Assembly: GCF_014201115.1 (NCBI RefSeq)
Contig: NZ_JACHDO010000001.1
Location: 3,782,001-3,846,000 of the forward strand
Source of the DNA: Nocardiopsis metallicus
GTDB taxonomy: Bacteria; Actinomycetota; Actinomycetes; Streptosporangiales; Streptosporangiaceae
Direction: 5' to 3'
Length of the DNA stretch: 64,000 bases
The notes beneath the pieces were generated by a model. That model was not told the origin of the DNA, did no database searches, and saw only the letters and a program-made list of their open reading frames with translations. Positions 28,270-36,407 of the stretch are shown here, piece by piece. Both the position numbers and the translations under genes were made by a program. How positions within the stretch are numbered: position 1 is the first letter of the stretch; each line of letters opens with the position of its first letter.

Positions 28270-29769
28270 CTACCGCACCGGCACCAAACCACCCGCCCCA
28301 GCAGGAGCCGACGCCCCGCGCAGCAGGGCAGCGGTGGCCTCGGCCGCCGCTTTGGCCACGTCCGGGAACACGCTCTGGTAGGTGTCCTGAGTGAAGTGCG
28401 TGGTGGAATGGCCCAGCTCAGCCGAGACCACCTTCACGTCCGTTCCCGCGGCCAGCGCCATCGAGGCCGCCCCGTGCCGGAGCCCATGCAACGTGATCGG
28501 TGGGAGTCCGGCTGCTCGGGCGATGCGGGTGAACCAGTCGCTCACGTGCGAGGGCAGCCACCCGGACCCGTCTTGGCGGGTGAACACCAAACCCGAATCC
28601 ACCCACTCCGGCCCCGCCTTGAGCCGGGCCTGGTTCTGAAACTTCTTCCAAGCCCGCAACACCTTCACCGTGTCCGCGTCCAAGGTGATGGTGCGCTGCC
28701 CGGCTTCGCTCTTCGGGGTGGAGGTGAGCGTGGTCCAGGACAACTGCACCACCTGCGTGCGGATATCCGCCTCACCGTCCGTGAGCCGGGTGTGGGCCCA
28801 GGGCAGACCGACCGCTTCACCCCGGCGCAGCCCTTTGACGGCGATCAGGTGGAACAGCGGGTGCAGCCACACGTACTTGCGGGAGTGTTCCAGGAAGGTG
28901 CGGGTCTGCTCCGGGGTCCACACCATCACCTCCCCCGGGATGGTGCCGTCCTTCTCCCACCGCTCCACCCTGCCCGGTGTCCACACCAGCGGGCGTTTCC
29001 TCGGGCATGAGGGCAGGCGTGCGTGGGAGGCAACGTTGACGTTCACTGGCTCCTCGGGGCTGCGCACCGCATCCGACAGGGCACTCCGGAGCGTGGCGCG
29101 GATCCGGTGCTTGGTCGACAGACTCACCACCCGCTGGCCTCGTACCGATGCCCGCACCTTCGCGTCCTCGGACTCGCGGGCCTCCAGAATCCGCTCGTTG
29201 TTGGCCTCGATCGACTCGAACATCGCCTCGACCTGGCTGGACTTGAGCCGGTCCAGCCGGACCTGGCCCAGGTACGGGATGAGGTATTTGCGAATGTGCC
29301 CCGCGTAGGAGGTCCGGGTTCCCTCGGCCAGATCCGGCTTCGCCGCAAGCCACGCCTTCAAATAGGCCCCCACGGTGAGGGCTTCCTTGCGCACATCAGC
29401 CCCCGTCCCCAGACGTTTACGCACCTCCTCCACCGAAGGGAAGCAGGTGCGGGCCTTCAGGGCGTTCTGGATCAGGTCCGCGATCTGCACCTCCACATCC
29501 CCCTCCCCCTGAGCCAGGTCCAACAAGGCTTTGAGGTGGTCCAGCGCCTCCCACGCCTGCTCCTGGCTCTCCAGCCCGGCGCGGCGGGCCTGACGCCGCT
29601 TCCCCTCGCTCGTGCGAGGCAGTTCGAGTTGGTAGCCCCAGTCGCCGTGACGGGGGTTGAACGCCCCGCCCTGACGGCGCAGCTTCGGACAGCGCGCCCC
29701 GAGCGCCCGCCCGGAGTTCTCGTCCCGGCATCCGCAGCGTTTGAACACCCGTCCCTGGTGAGAAGTCAT
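28270..29769 (-). CDS. int: Tyrosine recombinase integrase
   Basis: 499 residues. An N-terminal Cys-containing arm-binding region (CGCRDENSGRALGARCPKL) and an SAM-like core-binding domain (about 130-230) precede the catalytic domain, which has Arg in GLRRGEAVGL near 310, HGLRHG (HxxR) near 426, His in LGHS near 452 and the nucleophile Tyr in TQDTYQSV near 461. It is typical of actinobacterial integrative elements. It should recombine attP at 28.2 kb with a host tRNA or other attB site. It directly follows the xis-like gene. Confidence 0.93.
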   Translation of the reverse strand: MTSHQGRVFKRCGCRDENSGRALGARCPKLRRQGGAFNPRHGDWGYQLELPRTSEGKRRQARRAGLESQEQAWEALDHLKALLDLAQGEGDVEVQIADLIQNALKARTCFPSVEEVRKRLGTGADVRKEALTVGAYLKAWLAAKPDLAEGTRTSYAGHIRKYLIPYLGQVRLDRLKSSQVEAMFESIEANNERILEARESEDAKVRASVRGQRVVSLSTKHRIRATLRSALSDAVRSPEEPVNVNVASHARLPSCPRKRPLVWTPGRVERWEKDGTIPGEVMVWTPEQTRTFLEHSRKYVWLHPLFHLIAVKGLRRGEAVGLPWAHTRLTDGEADIRTQVVQLSWTTLTSTPKSEAGQRTITLDADTVKVLRAWKKFQNQARLKAGPEWVDSGLVFTRQDGSGWLPSHVSDWFTRIARAAGLPPITLHGLRHGAASMALAAGTDVKVVSAELGHSTTHFTQDTYQSVFPDVAKAAAEATAALLRGASAPAGAGGLVPVR

Positions 29770-30126
29770 CTACGACTCCCCCTCCTTGTTGTGGTTACTG
29801 CGCGCACCGCACCGTGAACACACCTCACCGGAGGTGGAGGGCACCGGCAGGCCGAGGTGGGCCAGGACCCCCGCGGTGGGGATCCGCCAGCTCCGTCCCA
29901 CCCGTAGCACGGGGACCGGGAACGCTCCTTGGCGCAGGAGCCGGTAGGTGGTGGTGCGGCCCAACCCGAGCATCCGCCCCGCCTCGACCGGCTCCAACAC
30001 CACCGGCAACCGTTCGATCTCGTCCAACCGGACCGGAGTATCCGACCTCACCCTGACCACCTCCCCACCCTGTGTGAACTGCACGAATACGGTGCGCGAC
30101 CCCGCGTGGTGCGGGGCACCACGCAT
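29770..30126 (-). CDS. xis: Excisionase-like small HTH protein
   Basis: 118 residues with a MerR-like winged helix: LEPVEAGRMLGLGRTTTYRLLRQGAFPVPVLRVGRSWRIPTAGVLAHL, the standard excisionase/helix-turn-helix pattern of actinobacterial elements. The C-terminus adds CSRCGARS, a possible zinc knuckle. Its stop directly abuts the integrase ATG, so the two are translated together. Role: direction control of excision. Confidence 0.82.
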   Translation of the reverse strand: MRGAPHHAGSRTVFVQFTQGGEVVRVRSDTPVRLDEIERLPVVLEPVEAGRMLGLGRTTTYRLLRQGAFPVPVLRVGRSWRIPTAGVLAHLGLPVPSTSGEVCSRCGARSNHNKEGES

Positions 30127-30259
30127 CCACGCTCGACCTCGCCGAGGTGGTCAAGCGGATTCGTCAACAACACCACCGGATTTTCCCTCCCGCGCTGATC
30201 CACCACCCGCTTACGGGCGTTATGTCGCATTCATCGAACGGGGCCACAGGGGCCCCACG

Positions 30260-30286
30260 TAGGGCCCGAACCCCGGGTTCGGGCCC
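30260..30286. repeat. GC-rich inverted repeat left of the 30.3-kb terminator
   Basis: GGGCCCGAACC and GGTTCGGGCCC form a perfect 11-bp stem near 30261-30285. It precedes the xis gene on the minus strand and may insulate xis-int from upstream transcription. Confidence 0.5.
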
Positions 30287-30307
30287 GCTGGGCGGGGCCG
30301 GGGCGGT

Positions 30308-30347
30308 CGGGGCGGTGTGGGGGCGCTGATGGCCCCACACCGCCCCG
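30308..30347 (-). terminator. Strong hairpin after the 30403-30825 gene
   Basis: A perfect 15-bp stem CGGGGCGGTGTGGGG / CCCCACACCGCCCCG with a 10-base loop. It lies 56 bp downstream (leftward) of the stop and separates that operon from xis-int. Confidence 0.7.
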
Positions 30348-30402
30348 ACCCGGCCCTGGGTTCCCTGGGGGGAACCCAGGACCCCGCTTGCCCCGGGGTG
30401 TG

Positions 30403-30825
30403 TCAGTCCTGGCGCACGTGCCCGGTGTAGGTCAGCCAGGCCCGGTAGCGGGACCGCACCTGTTCGGGGATGGCCACCACTCGGTAGCGGCCCGCGCCGT
30501 GGCGGTGCTCGACCACGTAGTGCTCGCCCTCCCACGCCGGGATCCGCCCCACCCGCGAGGCGGCCTCGGCCACCTCCTCGAAGGCGGCCTCGTCGATGTT
30601 GGTGCGCGGGAAGTAGGACACCTCCACGCTCGTGTGCGGGCTGATCGGCAACCCCGGGTGCTCTTCCAGAAAGTCGGCCAGGGCCCGCATATCAGCGATG
30701 ATCCGCGCCCGCAGGTCCGGGCTGGCCGCGTCAGTGAAGAACCCCAGCTCGGGCACGAACACCCCCGGTACCTGCCCACCCCGCTGGTCGTCGTCGGTGT
30801 TGTGATCGCAGTTGGTCCGCCTCAT
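30403..30825 (-). CDS. Hypothetical protein of the integrative element
   Basis: 140 residues, soluble, acidic in the first half. The middle reads RIIADMRALADFLEEHPGLPISPHTSVEVSYFP, with a DFLEEHPGLP motif seen in unknown actinomycete proteins, and the C-terminus is basic. No named domain was recognised. Its ATG overlaps the stop of the DNA methyltransferase (ATGA), so the two are expressed together. Confidence 0.7.
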   Translation of the reverse strand: MRRTNCDHNTDDDQRGGQVPGVFVPELGFFTDAASPDLRARIIADMRALADFLEEHPGLPISPHTSVEVSYFPRTNIDEAAFEEVAEAASRVGRIPAWEGEHYVVEHRHGAGRYRVVAIPEQVRSRYRAWLTYTGHVRQD

Positions 30826-31826
30826 GCCGCCCGCCCTTCACCGTGGGTGTGCTGCTGGTAGTAGGGGGCAGGGTCGGCAAAGACCAGCACGTCCTCGTGC
30901 TGAATCACGTGCACCGGCCACTCCGCCTTGCGCAACCGGCGAGTCTCCAACAGTTGGAAGAACGAGGTGCGCGAGACCACCTCCCCGTCCCGCAGTGCGC
31001 ACAACAGCGCCACGCACCGGTCCACCTGGACCATCCCGGCCCGCCGGCCCGCCTCGGCCACCTGCCCCGGGAAATCGATCAGCTCCCCGTTCTTGCGGTA
31101 GGGGCGGGTGGTCACCACAACCACCCCACCCGGGGCGAGCAAGGTGCGGCAGGCCGCCATGATCTGCGCGAACGAGGCCGCCAGCTTCTCCGGGCGTTGG
31201 TAGGCGAGGTTGTCCGCCCGACGGTCCCGATCCCGCGAGTAACGGTGCGCGTGCTTTTCCACCGCCCGGGCTCCATCACGGCGAGAACGGATCTGGCCGT
31301 GGGTCATCGACCCGTACGGCGGTGAGGTCAACACCAGCGAGACCTTGCCCGCCAACGAGGAGCAGCCCAGCCGGAGGGCGGTTTCGGCGCCCTCGCCGGT
31401 GTGGACCTGCCCCTCACCGGTGGCGCCCTGGATGATCGCGGTTTCGAGGTTGAGCCGGGCGATGGAGGCCCACTTGGGCTCCAACTCGATCCCCACACCC
31501 CTCCGACCCAGGTGGGCGGCCTCGACCAGGGTGGTGCCGATCCCGCACATCGGGTCCACCACCACGTCCCCTGGTTGGGTGTAGGTGGTGATGGCGTGGC
31601 GGGCGATCTCGGGCAGCATCTTGGCCGGGTGCTCTACCGACAACCTCGAGTACCGGTTCCCGCGCTGCTGGCGGGCTTGGCGCTGGCCCGTGGCCCACAC
31701 CGACAACCCCGCACCCGCCCCAAGACCGGCCCTACCGGGGCCCTCGTGGTGGTCGTTTCCCTGGTCTTCGGGGTATGCCGTCCCCTCGGTGTGATCGAGG
31801 TGGGCACTGTTGTGGTCCTGGTTCAC
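30822..31826 (-). CDS. DNA methyltransferase (N4/N6 amino type, TSPPYG motif)
   Basis: 334 residues. It has the motif I region VVVDPMCGIGTTLVEAAHLGRRGVGIELEPKW and catalytic motif IV LTSPPYGSM, with FAQIMAACRTLLAPGGVVVVTTRP later. The order (SAM motif before SPPY) fits the permuted beta/gamma-type amino-methyltransferases. No restriction endonuclease was recognised next to it, so it may be an orphan enzyme that marks element DNA or resists host restriction. The N-terminus is low-complexity and the start is uncertain. Confidence 0.85.
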   Translation of the reverse strand: MNQDHNSAHLDHTEGTAYPEDQGNDHHEGPGRAGLGAGAGLSVWATGQRQARQQRGNRYSRLSVEHPAKMLPEIARHAITTYTQPGDVVVDPMCGIGTTLVEAAHLGRRGVGIELEPKWASIARLNLETAIIQGATGEGQVHTGEGAETALRLGCSSLAGKVSLVLTSPPYGSMTHGQIRSRRDGARAVEKHAHRYSRDRDRRADNLAYQRPEKLAASFAQIMAACRTLLAPGGVVVVTTRPYRKNGELIDFPGQVAEAGRRAGMVQVDRCVALLCALRDGEVVSRTSFFQLLETRRLRKAEWPVHVIQHEDVLVFADPAPYYQQHTHGEGRAA

Positions 31827-32647
31827 GCTTCCACCTCCCCGCGCGTCTGGGCCGGCGTGGTGCGCCCCTTCTTGCGGAACACCGACACGTTCAGGTGAGC
31901 GGGCGAGGTGATCGTGGCCGCGGCCTCGGCCACCGAGGTCGACAACCCCACCTCAGACTCCCCCTCCCCCGGACTGGTGTGGGGGTCGTGGTCGGGGTCG
32001 AACCCGTCCCTCCCCCGGACCGGGATCGTGGCCCCCAGCCCGGCCTCGCAGATCGGCACGGTCAACGCGATCACGTGCTGCAGGTACACCAACCCCGCGC
32101 ACGCAGCAGCCCGCACCACCCCCGGCGCCGGATCCACCACACCGACCGGGGAATGCCCGACCGGAGTCACGACCGCGACGATCCCCCCGGGCCGAGTGAT
32201 CAGAGCCGCGAACTCCACCCGAGCCCGCATCCGACGCCCGGCTACCTGGGGCGAGAGCACGCACGAGGTGGACGGGGTCACCGTGGCCACGGTCAACTCC
32301 GCCCACGCCACCTCCAGATCCAAAGCCGCCGTGGCGCCCGGTGCGTCCAGGCTCGGGTGCAGCACCTGCAGGGGGCGGCCCCGCTCCCAAGCCTGCTGGG
32401 CAATCTCACCCACACCGGTCAGGTCCGCGACCCGGTCTCCGGGGCGGGTGTACTCGGCCACCAGCCGTGCGGCCAGCCGGTCCGGGATACTCACCTCCCC
32501 GAGGTGGGTCCGAGACGAGGCGCGAGGCGAGGTGTGGTCGGGTGCGCAGGGCCAGATCGCCAACGGCGGTCGGCCCCCGTCGTGCGAGGTGGTGTTCGGG
32601 GTGTGTCCCAAGGCCGAATCCCTTCTCGTTTGTGTTTTGCCCTTCAC
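31823..32647 (-). CDS. Degenerate methyltransferase-like companion protein
   Basis: About 274 residues. The segment IPDRLAARLVAEYTRPGDRVADLTGVGEIAQQA mirrors the methylase start HPAKMLPEIARHAITTYTQPGDVVVDPMCGIG, yet the SAM loop is altered (DLTGVG) and there is no SPPY motif. It thus looks like a duplicated, inactive partner, possibly a recognition or regulatory subunit. Its stop overlaps the active methylase start (ATGA). The start is uncertain: GTG 32647, TTG 32611 (with AGAAGG before it) or TTG 32695. Confidence 0.6.
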   Translation of the reverse strand: MKGKTQTRRDSALGHTPNTTSHDGGRPPLAIWPCAPDHTSPRASSRTHLGEVSIPDRLAARLVAEYTRPGDRVADLTGVGEIAQQAWERGRPLQVLHPSLDAPGATAALDLEVAWAELTVATVTPSTSCVLSPQVAGRRMRARVEFAALITRPGGIVAVVTPVGHSPVGVVDPAPGVVRAAACAGLVYLQHVIALTVPICEAGLGATIPVRGRDGFDPDHDPHTSPGEGESEVGLSTSVAEAAATITSPAHLNVSVFRKKGRTTPAQTRGEVEA

Positions 32648-32718
32648 TGAGGAAGAAGCGCGCCCCACCCCCGGGATTCGACACCACGCCCCCAAAGCGG
32701 TCCGAAACGAGTAGAAAA

Positions 32719-32760
32719 GTCCCCGGCCCCCACCCAGATTTCTGAGTGGGGGCCGGGGAC
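32719..32760 (-). terminator. Strong hairpin between the 33-kb gene and methylase operon
   Basis: A perfect 15-bp stem GTCCCCGGCCCCCAC / GTGGGGGCCGGGGAC. It lies 27 bp downstream (leftward) of the 32787-33182 gene. Confidence 0.72.
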
Positions 32761-32786
32761 CTCGGTTCGGCTTTTCGGGTGAGAGG

Positions 32787-33182
32787 TCAGTGCCGCCACG
32801 GGTGCAGGCGGCATCCGCACCCGGCCCGCTGGGCGAGGGCGCGCACCGGCCGGGGCAGGGGTAGGGCGATACACACCGCCAACAGGCCCATGGGGGTGCC
32901 GTGGCAGCACTGGCCGGTGAAGCGGTCGTGCACGGACAGGTGGTGCCCGCACACCCCGCACACCGTCCCCGGTCCCTTCTCCGTCAGGTGGACCATGCCG
33001 GGCCAGTCGCCCCGCACGTAGTAGGTCTGCAGCAAACGGTGGGCGCGCACGGTCAGTCCGCACAGGGTCGCAGCGACGCTCGCCCCACACAGCGCCACTG
33101 CCAGAGCCCGGGGGCAGGGCCGGTTCCCCCTACCTGACCACCCTGTCTGGGCGGTCAGGTAGGGGTAGAGAAGATCAAACAC
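32787..33182 (-). CDS. Small Cys-rich hypothetical membrane protein
   Basis: 131 residues from GTG 33182, preceded by GGGGAG at good distance; an earlier GTG at 33239 would read through the terminator of the upstream gene. It contains a hydrophobic segment (LAVALCGASVAATLCGL), a CGVCGHHLSVHDRFTGQCCHG block that looks like a zinc site, and a second hydrophobic stretch (MGLLAVCIALPLP). Function unknown. Confidence 0.5.
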   Translation of the reverse strand: MFDLLYPYLTAQTGWSGRGNRPCPRALAVALCGASVAATLCGLTVRAHRLLQTYYVRGDWPGMVHLTEKGPGTVCGVCGHHLSVHDRFTGQCCHGTPMGLLAVCIALPLPRPVRALAQRAGCGCRLHPWRH

Positions 33183-33212
33183 GGAAATACTCCCCTGGGG
33201 TATGTAGAAGGT

Positions 33213-33245
33213 GGGGGTGTGCGCTGGTAGTTCGCGCACACCCCC
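33213..33245 (-). terminator. Hairpin after the two-winged-helix gene
   Basis: GGGGGTGTGCGC and GCGCACACCCCC form a 12-bp stem, 14 bp downstream of the stop at 33260. Confidence 0.7.
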
Positions 33246-33259
33246 GGGGGCGGGTGGGG

Positions 33260-34096
33260 TCAGGCGGTCGGTGCGGTGAACCGGTACCGGCGCGGCTTCT
33301 CGCAGGCCAGCTCGGCCTTGCCCTCCTTGGCGAGCTTGGCGAGGTTGTTCTGGATGGCCCCGATGGAGCGGCCCTGCAGCAGGTGGCTGAGCTCGGTCGC
33401 GGTGAACTCCTCCTCGGGGGAGTTCTTGAGCAGGGCCCAGACCATGAGCTTGAGCTCGCCCGGTGCCAGCCGCTGCGACCCGCTCACCGGGTTGACCCCC
33501 TCCTCACTCGCGCCCGTGCTGGTGTGCACCGGTTCCCGCCCCGAGGTGGTGCTGGTGCCGGGCTCGGGTGCGGGTGCGGTCCGTCGAGGTGCAGGTGTGG
33601 GAGCGGCAGAGGTGGAGGTCGATGCCGGTTCGGTGTCCGGGTGCTGGGCTTGGTGGTCCTGCCCCGGCGAGGGCTTGCGCTCCGAGGTGGGCGGTGACGT
33701 TTCGCCCCCGGTGACCGGGGCCGGGGCGGTGTCCTGTGGGTGCGGGTGCTGGTCTTCGGCCGCTTCCCCGGTTGCGGGCGGCTCGGGCACGGCCTCCTCC
33801 AGGTCCTCGGCCGGGGCCGAGGGGGCCTCTGCAGTGCTGACCTTCTCGGTCTCTAGGGTCGGTTCGCTCGAGGCGATCGGGGTGGCCTGCCAGTGGTCAG
33901 GCAGACGCCGCCGCCCCTCCCGCCCGCCCGGGGTGCGCACCGCCAGCCCTTCCTTCTCCAGGGCGGGCAGGTACTTGGAGGCGGTGGACTTGCCCACCCC
34001 GGCCTCATCTGCCAGCTCAGTCACGGTCAACGGGTTCGTGGCCTGGGTCAGGGCGGTCAGAAGAAGGTCGCGTGAGGGCACGGTGTTCGTGGTCAT
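33260..34096 (-). CDS. Protein with two winged-helix domains and a disordered linker
   Basis: 278 residues. The N-terminal wHTH (TVTELADEAGVGKSTASKYLPALEKEGLAVR, residues 20-65) and the C-terminal wHTH (MVWALLKNSPEEEFTATELSHLLQGRSIGAIQNNLAKLAKEGKAEL, 220-270) are joined by about 140 Pro/Thr/Glu-rich residues. Such DNA-bridging layouts occur in actinobacterial mobile elements and may regulate transfer or partition genes. It stands alone between hairpins. Confidence 0.72.
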   Translation of the reverse strand: MTTNTVPSRDLLLTALTQATNPLTVTELADEAGVGKSTASKYLPALEKEGLAVRTPGGREGRRRLPDHWQATPIASSEPTLETEKVSTAEAPSAPAEDLEEAVPEPPATGEAAEDQHPHPQDTAPAPVTGGETSPPTSERKPSPGQDHQAQHPDTEPASTSTSAAPTPAPRRTAPAPEPGTSTTSGREPVHTSTGASEEGVNPVSGSQRLAPGELKLMVWALLKNSPEEEFTATELSHLLQGRSIGAIQNNLAKLAKEGKAELACEKPRRYRFTAPTA

Positions 34097-34150
34097 ATTC
34101 GGGTGGTCCCTTCAGGTGTGGGTGATGGGCCCCGAGGTGTGGGGCCTGGT

Positions 34151-34180
34151 CGGGGTGCGCCCGGTGTCGGGCGCACCCCG
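34151..34180 (-). terminator. Hairpin after paralogue A
   Basis: A 12-bp perfect stem CGGGGTGCGCCC / GGGCGCACCCCG, 13 bp downstream of the paralogue A stop. Confidence 0.68.
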
Positions 34181-34192
34181 GGTGGTGTGGGG

Positions 34193-34816
34193 TCACATGT
34201 GGTTCAGCACGGCGCGGGCTTCACCGGCCAGCCCCTGGGCGATGTCGGGGGCGGTGTCGGTGCACACCGGCCCCTGGGCGTAGGTCAGTTCCGCGTAGCG
34301 GTCGCTCATCAGGCGGGCTTCGCACATCACCGGGCCCTGGGGCAGAGCCGGAAGGTCGATGCTCATCAGGACTCGGGGGTCGGGGGTGAACACCAGGGTC
34401 TGGATGGCCCTGGCTTCTTCCCCGTCGGTGATGTAGGTGCGGGTGTGGGGCCAAAACCCTTCGGTGGCCAGGGCGGCCCGCAACGCCACCACCGTGGCCG
34501 AGGCGAACCAGGCGGAGGGCCAGTCGTGCATGTCTTGGCGCAGCGCGGTCGTGGCGTCCTGGGCGAGGCGCTTCCAATCGAGGGTGTGCTGTTTGTTCAC
34601 CAGGTGCTGCAGGTCCTGGTGGGTGAAGACCACCAGGCGGGCGTTCTGGCGCGGGTCGAGCTCGCCGGGGGCGTGTGCCTGGTAGCGGCTTGAGACCAGG
34701 TCGGCGGTGATCACCGCCCCGGGGCCGGACTGGTGCACCTGGCGCACCTGGTTGGGGGTCACGGCCAGCGGTCCGAACCGGGCCTGGACATAGGCGGCGT
34801 TGATTTCCAAAGCCAC
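34193..34816 (-). CDS. Tandem-array paralogue A (unknown family)
   Basis: 207 residues from GTG 34816, preceded by GAGGAG. It shares with its neighbours the opening VTPNQVRQVHQSGPGAVI (a T...GPGG-I pattern), an FTHQDLQHL segment where the others have YGHGDLTHEL, and the overall length. It is the most divergent member after E. No known domain or membrane segment was recognised. It is followed by its own terminator and preceded by the array hairpin. Confidence 0.65.
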   Translation of the reverse strand: MALEINAAYVQARFGPLAVTPNQVRQVHQSGPGAVITADLVSSRYQAHAPGELDPRQNARLVVFTHQDLQHLVNKQHTLDWKRLAQDATTALRQDMHDWPSAWFASATVVALRAALATEGFWPHTRTYITDGEEARAIQTLVFTPDPRVLMSIDLPALPQGPVMCEARLMSDRYAELTYAQGPVCTDTAPDIAQGLAGEARAVLNHM

Positions 34817-34841
34817 AGTGGCTCCTCTTTCTTTTGGGCAG

Positions 34842-34860
34842 GCCAAACACAGCGGTTGGC
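34842..34860 (-). promoter_or_regulatory. 5' leader hairpin of paralogue A
   Basis: GCCAA-ACACAGCGG-TTGGC: a 5-bp stem with the loop core ACACAGCG (plus-strand reading), just before the ribosome-binding site of paralogue A. The loop is kept in the three neighbouring cassettes while the stem sequence varies. Confidence 0.6.
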
Positions 34861-34870
34861 GTGCGGTGGT

Positions 34871-34900
34871 GGGGCCGCCCCGCCCGTTGTGGGGCGGCCC
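34871..34900 (-). terminator. Array terminator after paralogue B
   Basis: GGGCCGCCCC and GGGGCGGCCC form a 10-bp stem, 13 bp after the stop of paralogue B. The same stem sequence is repeated after paralogues C, D and E-side cassettes. Confidence 0.68.
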
Positions 34901-34913
34901 GGTGTTGCGGGGG

Positions 34914-35525
34914 CTAGGCCTGGTTGCGGGTCAAATAGCTTTTGACCTGCGCCGACATCTCTTCAGCTACGTTGGCCGCGTTCTGGCCGCCTACGGTGCA
35001 TGCGGGGTGCACGTTGACCGGGCGCCCCTGGTCGAACAGCCGTGTCTGTACCTGGAGTGCGTCCCCGGGGCCGCGTACGCAGCTCGCGCCGATGGTGAGG
35101 TCGCCCTCGTCCCTGAGGGCGTAGACGTCCTCCACCTGGAAGGCGCCCTCCTCGGTCCGGTCGAAGACCGGCCGGTGCGTCAGGTCCATGCCGTGGGCGC
35201 GCATGTGCTCTCGCAGTTGCCCGAGGGGCGCTCCTAGGGCGCGGGAGTAAAAGAGGTCACGTTCGGGGCGGGCCGCCTCGGTGGCCTCGTCCGCAAGGTG
35301 CGTCCACACGTTTTCGCCGCAGGCCAGCTCGTGGGTGAGGTCGCCGTGGCCGTAGATGATGACCTGGTCCGGGCACTTCAGGTCCAGGTCACGGGAGTGG
35401 GTGAGGGTGAAGGGGGCCGTGGTGTCCTGGGCGATGATCAGGCCGCCGGGGCCCGTGTCGTAGAGGGTGCGGAGCATCGAGGCCGTGATCCGCTGTCCCT
35501 GGCGGGAATACCTGCTGGCACGCAT
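34914..35525 (-). CDS. Tandem-array paralogue B (unknown family)
   Basis: 203 residues. The core reads ITASMLRTLYDTGPGGLIIAQ, then VIIYGHGDLTHEL and LREHMRAHGMDLTHRPVF, nearly the same as paralogue D. The C-terminus ends in a helix (VAEEMSAQVKSYLTR). ATG 35525 follows AAAGGAACC. No known domain was recognised; the recurring GPGG and YGHGDL motifs define the family. Confidence 0.68.
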   Translation of the reverse strand: MRASRYSRQGQRITASMLRTLYDTGPGGLIIAQDTTAPFTLTHSRDLDLKCPDQVIIYGHGDLTHELACGENVWTHLADEATEAARPERDLFYSRALGAPLGQLREHMRAHGMDLTHRPVFDRTEEGAFQVEDVYALRDEGDLTIGASCVRGPGDALQVQTRLFDQGRPVNVHPACTVGGQNAANVAEEMSAQVKSYLTRNQA

Positions 35526-35543
35526 GACGGGTTCCTTTCATGG

Positions 35544-35568
35544 CACGCCGAACACAGCGCTCGGCGTG
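35544..35568 (-). promoter_or_regulatory. 5' leader hairpin of paralogue B
   Basis: CACGCCGA-ACACAGCGC-TCGGCGTG: a perfect 8-bp stem with the conserved loop, directly upstream of the AAAGGAACC ribosome-binding site. Confidence 0.65.
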
Positions 35569-35576
35569 CGGTAGAG

Positions 35577-35611
35577 GGGGCCGCCCCGCCCCGTGTTGAC
35601 GGGGCGGCCCC
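35577..35611 (-). terminator. Array terminator after paralogue C
   Basis: GGGGCCGCCCC and GGGGCGGCCCC form an 11-bp stem, 14 bp downstream of the stop of paralogue C. Confidence 0.7.
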
Positions 35612-35624
35612 GGTGGTGCGGGGG

Positions 35625-36299
35625 TTAGGCGCGGGTACGGGCCAGGTGGGCGTTGACCCGGTCCCGAATCAGGCACGCCTGGGCATTGGCGGTGAACTGG
35701 TGGGGCACGGTCTTGGGCCAGCCCTTCACGTGGCGGTCGTGGTCGGTGATCTTGATCAGCGAGGGGCCGGGCCGCTGGCCCTTCTCGGGCAGGGGGTGCT
35801 TGAGCATCACGCGCACCTGCGGGTGGGCGCGGTCAATGTAGGTCTCCCGCACTTCCCGTACCGAGGGGCCCTGGTAGTGGCCTGGAAACAGGTAGCGGCG
35901 GCGGTAGGAGGGGGCGGTGGTCATGGAGAAGCCGAGCTCTTCCAGGCGCTCGCGCATCCGGATCACCGCGTACGGGGTGGCGGCGCGGTGCTCGATGCGC
36001 TCGGCCAGGCAGTCGTAGGCGGTGGAGTCGACCGCCGAGACGAGGTCGTCCCAGGTGCCGAAGTGCTCACGGAGGTGGCCCAGGTCGTGGGTGAGATCGC
36101 CGTAGCCGTAGACGGGCAGGACCAGCTCGTCGGTGTGGTCGAGGGTGAAGGTGGTCTCGAACTCACGGGAGCGGAAGTTGGCGACGATCATGCCGCGCGG
36201 CCCGAGGTCGTAGAGGGCGCGCAACAGGTGCGAGGTGACCTCGGCGTACTCGAAGTAGATCTCCAGAGCCTCGAGCAGGCGCGGTGCATGTGCGGTCAC
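35625..36299 (-). CDS. Tandem-array paralogue C (unknown family)
   Basis: 224 residues from GTG 36299 with AAAGGAACC before it. Family marks: VTSHLLRALYDLGPRGMIVAN and PVYGYGDLTHDLGHL. Later parts are more divergent (RMRERLEELGFSMTTAPSYRRRY), and it ends in RDRVNAHLARTRA. Function unknown; no membrane segment was seen. Confidence 0.67.
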   Translation of the reverse strand: MTAHAPRLLEALEIYFEYAEVTSHLLRALYDLGPRGMIVANFRSREFETTFTLDHTDELVLPVYGYGDLTHDLGHLREHFGTWDDLVSAVDSTAYDCLAERIEHRAATPYAVIRMRERLEELGFSMTTAPSYRRRYLFPGHYQGPSVREVRETYIDRAHPQVRVMLKHPLPEKGQRPGPSLIKITDHDRHVKGWPKTVPHQFTANAQACLIRDRVNAHLARTRA

Positions 36300-36318
36300 A
36301 GTCGGTTCCTTTCGGTGG

Positions 36319-36345
36319 GCGCGCCGAACACAGCGCACGGCGCGC
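36319..36345 (-). promoter_or_regulatory. 5' leader hairpin of paralogue C
   Basis: GCGCGCCG-AACACAGCGCA-CGGCGCGC: an 8-bp perfect stem keeping the ACACAGCG loop, upstream of AAAGGAACC. The stem bases differ from the other copies, but pairing is kept. Confidence 0.63.
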
Positions 36346-36365
36346 GGATACGGGTGTGGGTGGTC

Positions 36366-36396
36366 GGGGCCGCCCCGCCCCTTTGGGGGCGGCCCC
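36366..36396 (-). terminator. Array terminator after paralogue D
   Basis: GGGGCCGCCCC and GGGGCGGCCCC, an 11-bp stem with a 9-base loop, 12 bp after the stop of paralogue D. Confidence 0.7.
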
Positions 36397-36407
36397 GGGC
36401 GGGTGTG

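Noticed and set aside
30164..30535. Small leftward frame over the 30.3-kb hairpin
   Set aside because: It lies on the terminator and has no coding character.
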